Below are positions 6,932 through 14,839 of a DNA stretch of 34,063 bases, in pieces. Position 1 is the stretch's first letter, and every line of letters starts with the position of its first letter. This DNA is from an uncultured Holophagaceae bacterium (GTDB taxonomy: Bacteria; Acidobacteriota; Holophagae; Holophagales; Holophagaceae): NCBI GenBank assembly GCA_903927605.1, contig CAIYNT010000160.1, positions 1-34,063 on the forward strand, written 5' to 3'. The notes below the pieces were generated by a model that was given only the letters and a program-made list of their open reading frames with translations, did no database searches and was not told the origin of the DNA. A program made the position numbers and the translations under genes.

Positions 6932-7792
6932 TCATCCGCCGGCACTCCGTATTCTTGCCAGAAGATCTTCCGAGAAGGTTCCTTCAAACACCTTTTCCAC
7001 GGGGCCGGTCAGGAGGACTGCCCCGCCTTCAAAACCCACGTCGAGCACTCCACCCGGCATGTGGACGACGATCACGTCCCCCGCCACCAGCCCGAGCCGA
7101 CGGGCGACGGCAGCCCCGGCGCAACTGGAACTGCCCGAGGCCAACGTGTAACCCGCACCCCGTTCCCAGATCTCGATCCGGATCTCGGAGGGGCCGAGGA
7201 TCTCCAGAAACTGCACGTTGGTCCTGGCCGGGAAGAGAGGTGAATGCTCGACCAGGGGGCCGAGCCGCCGGGCCAGTTCTTCCGAGACAGGTTTCCCCAG
7301 CACCACGCAATGGGGATTGCCCATGGAGACGAAACCGATCCGGCAAGATTCTCCCGCGAAGTCGAATGCCTGGTCGAGGATCTCTGCACAGCCTGCTCCC
7401 GGCGCGGCGGTCCGGGTATCGAAGCTGGGGGTGCCCATATCGATACGGATCCGTTTTTTCACGGGATCGACTATCCAGGCCCGCACAGGCCCCCCTTGGG
7501 TGAGGAGGGGGAACTCCGGCTCGGAGACATAGCCCCGTTCGTGGAGGTACCAGGAGAAGATGCGCAGGCCGTTGCCGCTCTTCTCGGCTTCGCTCCCATC
7601 CGGGTTGAAGATGCGGAGCGTGGGGCCGCCCGCATGTACCAGGGGCCCCAGGAGGATGCCATCCGAGCCGACACCGTGATGGCGGTCGCACATGATCCGC
7701 ACAGCCTCGGGAGTCGGGTCGAAGGGGATATCGATGGGATCGATGACCAGATAGTCATTGCCCAGTCCGTGGTACTTGCGGAAGTGCGCCAT
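6932..7792 (-). CDS. dapF: Diaminopimelate epimerase family protein with both catalytic Cys replaced by Ser
   Basis: The 286-residue protein has the DapF fold signature throughout: FRKYHGLGNDYLVID, HHGVGSDGI, NPDGSEAEKSGNGLRIF, SMGNPHCV, TNVQF and ERGAGYTLASGSSSC. DapF converts LL- to meso-diaminopimelate using two cysteines, one in (M/Q)CGNG and one in ACG(T/S)G. Here the first is Ser72 (KSGNG) and the second Ser219 (ASGSS), so the canonical two-Cys mechanism is absent. Other binding residues (Asn12, Asn63, Asn159, Asn192, Glu210-Arg211) look intact. It may be a subfamily with another acid/base pair, another substrate, or an inactive paralogue. The start chosen is ATG 7792 (MAHFRKYHG); ATG 7804 or TTG 7831 are possible. 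It lies 139 bases upstream of nagA on the same strand. Confidence 0.82.
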   Translation of the reverse strand: MAHFRKYHGLGNDYLVIDPIDIPFDPTPEAVRIMCDRHHGVGSDGILLGPLVHAGGPTLRIFNPDGSEAEKSGNGLRIFSWYLHERGYVSEPEFPLLTQGGPVRAWIVDPVKKRIRIDMGTPSFDTRTAAPGAGCAEILDQAFDFAGESCRIGFVSMGNPHCVVLGKPVSEELARRLGPLVEHSPLFPARTNVQFLEILGPSEIRIEIWERGAGYTLASGSSSCAGAAVARRLGLVAGDVIVVHMPGGVLDVGFEGGAVLLTGPVEKVFEGTFSEDLLARIRSAGG

Positions 7793-8014
7793 AGGAACCG
7801 CCATGTTCGTCTGGGAGGGGCAGGACTTCAATGTGTTTCTTCCAGGGCCATCGGTGCCTCGATGGTCTGACGGCGCCGGAGCAGCTGGTCCTCGTCACCC
7901 CCATGAGCACCTCCGCCGCGAGGGGTTGGCTGTTGGCGGAAGTGGATCCCATGCTCCTGATCAGGTCCGTCCGATGGCCGGATCACCGGGGAGCCATCTG
8001 TCTGGAGCTCTGCG

Positions 8015-9850
8015 CTAGAACATCGCCTCCATGGGGGCGGTCTCTCCACCTAGCAGCGCCACGGCATGGGCCGCCACGAGGGGAAGGCCGCGGTGGGAGA
8101 AGTGGATCGCGGCCTGCACCTTGTTCTGATAGAAGGCCGCATCGCGGCTGCCCGCCTGGAGGGACCGGACAGCCTGTGGGTCGTTGGGATCCACACCGCG
8201 CTCACCCATGAGTGTCGCAGCCTTCTGCATGGCCAACTCCGCCTGCTGGAGCAGAAGGTAGCCACCCACCACATGCCCCAGCATGTCGAGGATGGGAACG
8301 GCGTTGAGGACCATCAGCAAGGACGCGTTTTCGCGGCCAGGAATCTGGGTCAATACGGCGCTCAGAACCTTCACGGCATCGGCCAGCTGCCGCGCAGAGG
8401 CGCCCAGCACGGGATTCCCAGTCAATGAATCGGCGGCGTCCCCAGCCAGCTTCAGCAAGGCCTTCACGGGTCGGCCCTCCTGCATCCTGAACTTCCGTCC
8501 GACCAAGTCCAGAGCCTGGATGCCATTGGTGCCTTCGTAGATCGATGCGATCTTGCAGTCCCGGAGGTACTGCTCGGCCGGGTAGTCCATGGTGTAACCG
8601 TAGCCGCCGAACACCTGGAGCGCCCATTCCGTCACGCGGAAGCCCCAATCCGTACACCAGGCCTTGGAGATGGGCGTGAACAGCTCGACCAGGCCCTGCC
8701 AACGGTCGCGTTCCTCTCCCTGGGAGACATGGGCCATGTCCATGCACCAGGCGGTGTACGACACGAGCGCCCGCATGGCCTGCACATAGGCCGACTGGAG
8801 CAGAAGCGAACGCCGGACATCCGGGTGCTCGATGATGAGGGACTGCCCCGCCCCCTTGCCCGCAGCCGGGCCACGGCCCTGCAGGCGTTCCTTGGCGTAG
8901 GCGAGCGCCGCCTGATGGGCCGCCGAGGCGTTGCTCAGCCCCTGGACCCCGACCTCCCAGCGCGCGGCATTCATCATCTGGAACATGTGGGCCAGGCCCT
9001 GTTCCTCCTGGCCCAAGAGGAAGCCCTGACTGCCACCGTTGGCGCCAAATACCAGGCTGCAGGTGGGCGAGCCGTGGATGCCCAGCTTGTGCTCGATGCC
9101 GGCGCAGGTGACGTCGTTGGCCTCGCCCAGAGAGCCGTCCACATTCACCCGCACCTTGGGCACCACGAATAGGCTGAGGCCCTTGGGCCCAGCCGGGGCG
9201 CCCGGAGTCCGGGCCAGCACCGCGTGGATGATGTTCGGAGTCAGCTCGTGGTTGCCGCTGGTGATGAAGATCTTCTCTCCGCTGAGGAGGTAAGTTCCAT
9301 CTTCCTGCCACACGGCCTTGGTGGTGAGGGCGCCCAGGTCGCTGCCCGCGCCAGCCTCGGTGAGGCACATGGTACCGGTCCATTCCCCGCTGTACATCCG
9401 CTCACAGTAGGTGGCCTTCAGCTCGTCACTGCCAAACGTCTCGATGAGGTGGGCGGCGCCTCGCGTTAAGAGAATCTCCAAGCCCAGCGAGGTGTTGGCA
9501 CCCATGATGAACTCACTGATGCCGGTGCCCACGGATTCGGGCAGGCCCATGCCGCCGAAACCGGGCTCCATGGTCGGGCTGATCCAACCGCCAGAAGCGA
9601 GATCTCCGTAGGCCTCGGCGAAGCCCTCGGGCAAGGTCACCTTCCCGTTCTCGAACTGCGCACCGATCCGGTCTCCCGCCTCGTTACAGGCTGCGACACT
9701 GCCCCGGGCCACCTTGAGGGCCTCATCAAGCACCATGGCGAGCTGGTCCCGATCCACTTCCTGGTACTGAGGAGACCTTAGCACCGCGTCCAGGTCGAGC
9801 CATTCAAAGAGGTTGAACCGGATATCCCGATCATCGTCAAGGTACTTCAT
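8015..9850 (-). CDS. Acyl-CoA dehydrogenase (long form with C-terminal extension)
   Basis: The 611-residue flavoprotein oxidises acyl-CoA to trans-2-enoyl-CoA. The central domain shows MCLTEAGAGSDLGAL and the flavin/substrate strand YLLSGEKIFITSGNHEL. The C-terminal helical domain shows FGGYGYTMDYPAEQYLRD and IASIYEGTNGIQALDL, whose Glu aligns with the catalytic base of medium-chain enzymes. It is about 200 residues longer than classic acyl-CoA dehydrogenases. The extra C-terminal domain is typical of the DmdC-like/AcdA-long group, often annotated as acyl-CoA dehydrogenase C-terminal domain protein. The start at ATG 9850 has GGAGG upstream. It follows the acyl-CoA synthetase gene on the same strand with a 94-base gap, so the two probably act in sequence on the same acid. 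Chain length cannot be predicted. Confidence 0.92.
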   Translation of the reverse strand: MKYLDDDRDIRFNLFEWLDLDAVLRSPQYQEVDRDQLAMVLDEALKVARGSVAACNEAGDRIGAQFENGKVTLPEGFAEAYGDLASGGWISPTMEPGFGGMGLPESVGTGISEFIMGANTSLGLEILLTRGAAHLIETFGSDELKATYCERMYSGEWTGTMCLTEAGAGSDLGALTTKAVWQEDGTYLLSGEKIFITSGNHELTPNIIHAVLARTPGAPAGPKGLSLFVVPKVRVNVDGSLGEANDVTCAGIEHKLGIHGSPTCSLVFGANGGSQGFLLGQEEQGLAHMFQMMNAARWEVGVQGLSNASAAHQAALAYAKERLQGRGPAAGKGAGQSLIIEHPDVRRSLLLQSAYVQAMRALVSYTAWCMDMAHVSQGEERDRWQGLVELFTPISKAWCTDWGFRVTEWALQVFGGYGYTMDYPAEQYLRDCKIASIYEGTNGIQALDLVGRKFRMQEGRPVKALLKLAGDAADSLTGNPVLGASARQLADAVKVLSAVLTQIPGRENASLLMVLNAVPILDMLGHVVGGYLLLQQAELAMQKAATLMGERGVDPNDPQAVRSLQAGSRDAAFYQNKVQAAIHFSHRGLPLVAAHAVALLGGETAPMEAMF

Positions 9851-9944
9851 GGAACCTCCGGGAAATAGAAAGGAAGGTGCTCGGCGCCGAGAGGCCAACG
9901 GCACGGGTCCCATCTTCGACCCTCGCGCAGATGCCGGTCCATGC

Positions 9945-11621
9945 CTACTTCAGTTCAGGGAACTGCTCCTCCAGGAACTCCGTGGGGGAATGGGTCTGCT
10001 CGGCCGCCCGCTTGCGCAGTTCCACCCGCCGGATCTTGCCGGAGATGGTCTTCGGCAGATCTCCAAATTCGAGAATCCGGATGCGCTTGTAGGGCGAAAG
10101 CCGTTCGCGGATGAACCGGAACAGGGCCAGGGCCGTGTCCCGGTTCGGCTCGAAGCCTGCCCGCAGGATGATGTAGGCCTTGGGCACGGCCAGCCGCAGG
10201 GGATCCGGACTGGGCACCACCGCGGCTTCCGCGACAGATTCATGCTCGATGAGGAAGGACTCCAGCTCGAAGGGGCTGATCCGGTAATCGGAACTCTTGA
10301 AGACATCATCGGCCCGGCCGACGAAGAACAGGTAGCCATCCTCGTCCCGGGTGGCCACGTCCCCGGTCCGGTAGAAGCCCTCCGCCTCGGCCTTCTGCAT
10401 CTTGGCCGGATCGTCCTTGTAGCCCGCCATCAGGCCCAGTGGTCGGGGATTCAGCCTCAGCGAGATTTCGCCTTCCACGGCCTCGTTCCCATCAAGATCC
10501 AGGAGCACGACATCGTAGCCTGGCAGGGGCCGCCCCATGGAGCCGGCCTTCACCGGTTCTCCCGGCGGGTTGCCCACCTGGGCCGTAGTTTCCGTCTGCC
10601 CGTAGCCATCGCGGATGGTGAGCCCCCAGGCCTTCTGGACCTGGCTGATGACCTCTGGATTCAGGGGTTCTCCGGCACCGACCAGTTCCCGCAGCTTCAC
10701 CTGGTAGGCAGCGAGGTCCTCCTGGATGAACAGGCGCCAGACCGTCGGAGGGGCGCAGAGCGTGGTCACGCCCTTGTCGGCAATGACCTGTAGGGTGGCC
10801 GACGCACTGAATCTCGCGGAACGGTAGACGAAGATGCAGGCCCCGGCGTTCCACGGCGCGAAGAAGCTGCTCCAGGCATGCTTCGCCCAACCCGGCGAGC
10901 TGATGTTGTAGTGGACGTCCCCCTCGCGCAGCCCCACCCAGTACAGGGTACTGAGATGGCCCACGGGGTAGGATTGATGAGTGTGGAGCACCAGCTTCGG
11001 TTTGGCCGTGGTGCCCGACGTGAAGTAGAGCAGCATGGGGTCCGTGGCGCGGGTACTGGCATCCGGCGCATAGGATGTGGCCCCGCCGCAAAGCTCCGCC
11101 ACATCCTGCCAACCGGCTACCTTCGCGCCAACGCTGATGCGGGTGAGTCCGGCATCCAGGGTCTCGAACTTGGCCGTCTGCGCCGCATCCACCACCAGAT
11201 GCTTGACTCCCCCACGATCCAGGCGGTCCTGGATGTCGGCCTGAGAGAGCAGCAGGGTGGAAGGCACGAGCACCGCACCCAGTTTGATGCAGGCCAACAT
11301 CATTTCCCAGAGGGGCAGCACGTTGTCCAGCATGATGAGCACCCCATCACCGCGCTTGACGCCCAGGGCCCTCAGGGAATTGGCGATCTGGTTGCTGCGC
11401 AGGGAGAGGTCCCGGAAGCTGACCTTGGTCTCGCTCCCGTTCTCCTCGACAATCCAGAGGGCGGGGTTTTCATTGCCCGCGGCGTAGACATCGAAAAAAT
11501 CGATCGCCCAGTTGAAGGTTTCCAGAACGGGCCACTTGAAGGCTCGAATGGCGCTGGCACGGTCATTCCGGTGCTGGACCAAAAAGTCCCGTGCCACGAG
11601 AAACGCCTCGCGTCCATTCAT
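9945..11621 (-). CDS. AMP-forming acyl-CoA synthetase (medium-chain/ACSM-like)
   Basis: The 558-residue ANL-superfamily ligase activates a carboxylic acid to acyl-AMP and then acyl-CoA. Motifs in order are the P-loop LYFTSGTTAKPK, SPGWAKHAWSSFFAPW, DGYGQTETT and YRTGDVATRDEDGYLFFVGRADD. The C-terminal catalytic loop is PKTISGKIRR with Lys529. This Lys in the PK..SGK context is the residue acylated by Pat/AcuA-type acetyltransferases in acetyl-CoA synthetases. The W-A and substrate-pocket region resembles medium-chain (ACSM) enzymes more than acetate-specific Acs; substrate is uncertain. The start at ATG 11621 is well supported by GGAGGAGA upstream. The gene is divergent from the GNAT-acuB-acuC operon with 116 bases between starts, which suggests it is the operon's target. 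Confidence 0.93.
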   Translation of the reverse strand: MNGREAFLVARDFLVQHRNDRASAIRAFKWPVLETFNWAIDFFDVYAAGNENPALWIVEENGSETKVSFRDLSLRSNQIANSLRALGVKRGDGVLIMLDNVLPLWEMMLACIKLGAVLVPSTLLLSQADIQDRLDRGGVKHLVVDAAQTAKFETLDAGLTRISVGAKVAGWQDVAELCGGATSYAPDASTRATDPMLLYFTSGTTAKPKLVLHTHQSYPVGHLSTLYWVGLREGDVHYNISSPGWAKHAWSSFFAPWNAGACIFVYRSARFSASATLQVIADKGVTTLCAPPTVWRLFIQEDLAAYQVKLRELVGAGEPLNPEVISQVQKAWGLTIRDGYGQTETTAQVGNPPGEPVKAGSMGRPLPGYDVVLLDLDGNEAVEGEISLRLNPRPLGLMAGYKDDPAKMQKAEAEGFYRTGDVATRDEDGYLFFVGRADDVFKSSDYRISPFELESFLIEHESVAEAAVVPSPDPLRLAVPKAYIILRAGFEPNRDTALALFRFIRERLSPYKRIRILEFGDLPKTISGKIRRVELRKRAAEQTHSPTEFLEEQFPELK

Positions 11622-11737
11622 CTTCTCCTCCACGCTGGTTGAGTTATCTGGCCAATTTAAGCTGCTGCCGACCAACAGTCCAGAACGAAGAACGGTCGTG
11701 GTAGGGTGGTCGCATCGCACCAACCAAGAGACGCCCC
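11622..11737. promoter_or_regulatory. Divergent promoter region between acyl-CoA synthetase and the acetyltransferase operon
   Basis: This 116-base gap separates two divergent starts and must hold both promoters. The part around 11640-11665 (TTGAGTTATCTGGCCAATTTAAG) is noticeably AT-richer than the surroundings and is the likeliest -10/-35 area, but no pair matches a sigma-70 consensus well on either strand. No clear palindromic operator was seen. Confidence 0.4.
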
Positions 11738-14191
11738 GTGTTCAGCATCATTCCTGATGGCGCACATTTCCAAGAGTTCGCCCTGTTGAAGGATGGCCAG
11801 GGAATCCTGCTGCGCATCGCCTCTCCCGATGACGTAGACCGGGTCGAGGCTTTCATGCAGAGTCTCTCCCGGGAGACCTTGTCCATGCGTTTCATGGGAG
11901 GTGTGTCCAGCGTCTCCCGGAAATTTGTGGAGGAACTCTGTAAGGAGAATCCCCACGAACAAGGCTGCCTGCTGGCCATAGAGGGGAGCGGCGCTGGGCA
12001 GCGGGTGGTGGGATTGGGAAACTATGTGGGCAAGGGTGCGGGCATTGCCGAAGTCAGCTTCCTGGTCGCTGATGACCACCAGGGTCGGGGCATCAGCAGC
12101 CTGATCCTCGAACGCCTGGCTGGCCTGGCCGCCGGTTCCGGCTATGTGGGCTTCGAGGCTGACGTCCTCCATGAAAACGAGAAGATGACCAACGTCTTCC
12201 GGGATTCGGGGTTTGAAACCCGGCGAGCCATGGAGGGGGGCATCATCCACGTGCAGTTCCCCCTGAGCGCCGCTCAGACCCAGCGTGAACGGGCCGAGAT
12301 CCGAGAGCGGGTGGCGGCGGCCAATTCCCTGGTTCCTCTTCTGAAACCCGCGACCGTGGCCGTGGTGGGTGCTTCCCGGGATCCGGCCTCCCTGGGCAAT
12401 GCCATCTTCCGCCACATCCTCCAGAGCCACTTCCAGGGCGTGGTCTATCCGGTCAATCCCAAGGCCAGGGCCATCGAAGGGGTGTGTGCCTATCCTTCCC
12501 TGGCCTCCTTGCCGGAACCTCCCGATCTGGTGGTCCTGGCGGTTTCAGCTGCCAAGGTGATCCCGCTGGCCGAAGAAGCCCTCGACAAAGGGGCCCGAGG
12601 ACTGTTGGTGATTGCCGCGGGATTCGCGGAGGCGGGGCCGCTCGGGGCCCAGCTCCAGGAGCAACTGGTGCGCTTGGTGCGCAGCCGTGGCGCCAGACTG
12701 GTGGGACCCAACTGCCTGGGGCTTCTGAATACGAATGAAGCGGTGCAGTTGAATGCCAGCTTGGCGGCGGCCATGCCTCCCCGGGGGCGTGTGGGTTTCT
12801 TCAGCCATTCCGCAGCTCTCGGCGTGGTCATTCTCCAGTACGCGGCCGAACGCGGGCTTGGCTTCTCCACCTTCGTCTCGGCGGGAAACAGGGCGGATGT
12901 CTCGGGGACAGATCTGCTCCAGTATTGGGAGGAGGATCCAGATACCGATGTAGCTTTGCTCTACCTCGAGACCTTCGGGAATCCGCGCCGCTTCGCCCGG
13001 CTGGCCCGCCGGGTTTCCAGGCAGAAGCCGGTCCTGTGCGTGAAGAGTGCTCGGAGCCAGGCAGGGCGACGCGCGGCCCAGGCCCACATCGCGGCCAGCC
13101 CGCGGAACGATGCCGAAGTGGAGGCTCTGTTCCACCAGGCTGGCGTCATCCGGGCCGATACCCTCGAGGAGCTGTTCGACATCGCCCTGCTGCTTGCCCA
13201 CCAGCCCCTGCCTCGGGGCAACCGCGTGGCCGTCATCAGCAACTCCGGCGGAGTCGCGACGATCTGCGCCGACGCCTGCGAGTCCCGTGGCATGCGGCTC
13301 TCCGGTCCAGGGGTGGTGGACCTGCATGCCCTGGCCACGGCAGAGCATTACGAACGGGCCTGTCTGGAGGCCCTCGTGCACCCGGAGGTGGATGCCCTCA
13401 TCGCCACCTTCGCCTGCGTGGGGGGCTGTGACCCGGCCCTGGTGGCCCGGGCCATCCGCCGAGCTGCCGTGAAGGCCGAGCGCAGTACTGGCATCGCTAA
13501 GCCGACCCTGCTCTCGTTGATGGGGGTCAGCGGCGCAGTTCCCGTAGGCCTGGGCGCGCAGGGTGATCACGGTGGCGCCCATCGGATCTTCCCTTCCTTC
13601 CGTTTCCCGGAATCAGCCGCACTGGCACTCTCCAAAGTGGTCGACTATGCCCGTTTCCGGATGCAGCCCCCGGGTCGCATTCCGGCCTATGAGAACCTGA
13701 ACGTAGGACAGGCCCGCCTATGGGTGGAACAACTCATTGAGGGGCAGACCGGCGCAACTGCCCCCTTGGTGCTGTCTCCAACACAGGCCCAGGAGCTCCT
13801 GGAAAGCTTCGGCATTCCCATCGCAAACACGCCCCAGGCAGACCTGACTCATCAAGATCCGAAGGTTTCCCTGAGCCTCTCGGCTGATCCTGATTTCGGT
13901 CCCATCTGGCGGTTCCACCGGCTGGGCGGAGCGTCGATCCTGCGCATCACCCCCCTGACCGATCTGGACATCGTGGATGTACTTAACGAATTACAGCTGC
14001 CCCCAGTCTGTGGACTGGTCGAGACACTGGGCCGGCTGACCCAACTGGTGGAGGAACTGCCCTGGCTCTGCACCCTGGATTCCGAGATCAGCCTTCCACC
14101 CAGTGCCGATGCGTCCCTCCACCCCCAGCTTCTGCCCCTGCAACCAGGTCTTCGCGTGGCCATCTCCCAGGCCGAATTCCGCACGCCCTGA
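11738..14191 (+). CDS. GNAT acetyltransferase fused to ADP-forming acyl-CoA synthetase-like domains (Pat-like)
   Basis: The 817-residue fusion starts at GTG 11738. Residues ~20-170 are a GNAT domain with the acetyl-CoA loop DHQGRGISSL. Residues ~200-330 are a CoA-binding Rossmann domain (VAVVGASRDPASLGN, later GPNCLGLLN). Residues ~330-660 resemble the succinyl-CoA-ligase-like part of ADP-forming acetyl-CoA synthetases, including KSARSQAGRRAAQAHIA; His450 sits where that family has SHTG. Residues ~679-817 correspond to the ATP-grasp domain but are only ~140 long instead of ~220. The expected (V/I)LK nucleotide lysine is not recognisable. Salmonella Pat is similar in composition but has the GNAT at the C-terminus. 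The likely role is acylation of the active-site Lys of AMP-forming acyl-CoA synthetases, with the ligase-like part as a CoA or acyl-CoA sensor. It is the first gene of an operon with acuB and acuC. Confidence 0.85.
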   Translation: MFSIIPDGAHFQEFALLKDGQGILLRIASPDDVDRVEAFMQSLSRETLSMRFMGGVSSVSRKFVEELCKENPHEQGCLLAIEGSGAGQRVVGLGNYVGKGAGIAEVSFLVADDHQGRGISSLILERLAGLAAGSGYVGFEADVLHENEKMTNVFRDSGFETRRAMEGGIIHVQFPLSAAQTQRERAEIRERVAAANSLVPLLKPATVAVVGASRDPASLGNAIFRHILQSHFQGVVYPVNPKARAIEGVCAYPSLASLPEPPDLVVLAVSAAKVIPLAEEALDKGARGLLVIAAGFAEAGPLGAQLQEQLVRLVRSRGARLVGPNCLGLLNTNEAVQLNASLAAAMPPRGRVGFFSHSAALGVVILQYAAERGLGFSTFVSAGNRADVSGTDLLQYWEEDPDTDVALLYLETFGNPRRFARLARRVSRQKPVLCVKSARSQAGRRAAQAHIAASPRNDAEVEALFHQAGVIRADTLEELFDIALLLAHQPLPRGNRVAVISNSGGVATICADACESRGMRLSGPGVVDLHALATAEHYERACLEALVHPEVDALIATFACVGGCDPALVARAIRRAAVKAERSTGIAKPTLLSLMGVSGAVPVGLGAQGDHGGAHRIFPSFRFPESAALALSKVVDYARFRMQPPGRIPAYENLNVGQARLWVEQLIEGQTGATAPLVLSPTQAQELLESFGIPIANTPQADLTHQDPKVSLSLSADPDFGPIWRFHRLGGASILRITPLTDLDIVDVLNELQLPPVCGLVETLGRLTQLVEELPWLCTLDSEISLPPSADASLHPQLLPLQPGLRVAISQAEFRTP

Positions 14192-14209
14192 AGCCCCAGG
14201 AGAACCGCC

Positions 14210-14839
14210 ATGCTGGTGAACGAAATCATGCGGAAACCGGTAACGGTGATCCAGGTGACGACACCCATCGGCGAAGCGTTCCAGCAACTCCAGCAGCATG
14301 GTTTCCGCCATCTTCCGGTGATGGATCAGAGTCGACTGGTGGGGGTTCTCACGGACAGGGATATCCGGTTCGCCACCAGCAGCCTATCGCCGGCTCCCCG
14401 TACCGCCGATGATCCGGTCTCCCTGGCCATGAGCAGTCCAGTCTTGACGGCGGATCCGTGGGATCCCATCGAAGACGCTGCACGGATCATGCGGGATCGG
14501 AAGATCGGTTGCCTGCCTGTGCTGGACGGCTCTGAACTCGTGGGCATTCTCACCGGCATGGACCTCCTGGATGCCCTGATGCTCCTGACGGGTGTCACCA
14601 AGCCGTCCTCGCGGCTGGAGGTGGCCCTTCCCGACCTGCCTGGAGAACTGGCCCGCCTCACGGCCTTTCTCGCCAGTCGTCAGGTCAACATCCACTCCAT
14701 CCTCACCCACCCCGGTGCGGATGGCGGCGTGCGCACGGTCCTGAGGGTGGACTCGAACCAGACGCGGCCCCTCGCCGAGGCCTTGCGGGCCGGTGGATTC
14801 GACATCCTCTGGCCCATCCAGAAGCCATGGCAGCACTGA
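14210..14839 (+). CDS. acuB: AcuB-like protein with two CBS domains and an ACT domain
   Basis: The 209-residue protein has CBS1 at about 1-60 (VNEIMRKPVTVIQ, LPVMDQSRLVGVLTDRDIR) and CBS2 at about 75-130 (AMSSPVLTADPWDPIEDAARIM, LPVLDGSELVGILTGMDLL). A C-terminal ACT domain spans about 137-205 (EVALPDLPGELARLTAFLASRQVNI). Domain order and size match Bacillus AcuB (about 214 aa). CBS pairs bind adenine nucleotides and ACT domains bind amino acids or other small ligands, so it is probably an energy-state sensor in the acylation switch; its molecular role is not established. The start at ATG 14210 has AGGAG. It lies 18 bases after the acetyltransferase gene and overlaps acuC by 13 bases, so the three are one operon. 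Confidence 0.9.
   Translation: MLVNEIMRKPVTVIQVTTPIGEAFQQLQQHGFRHLPVMDQSRLVGVLTDRDIRFATSSLSPAPRTADDPVSLAMSSPVLTADPWDPIEDAARIMRDRKIGCLPVLDGSELVGILTGMDLLDALMLLTGVTKPSSRLEVALPDLPGELARLTAFLASRQVNIHSILTHPGADGGVRTVLRVDSNQTRPLAEALRAGGFDILWPIQKPWQH

Noticed and set aside
7793..8014. Possible small gene between dapF and the acyl-CoA dehydrogenase
   Set aside because: Frames here are short, lack a good ribosome site and look random; most of it is taken as the dapF upstream region.
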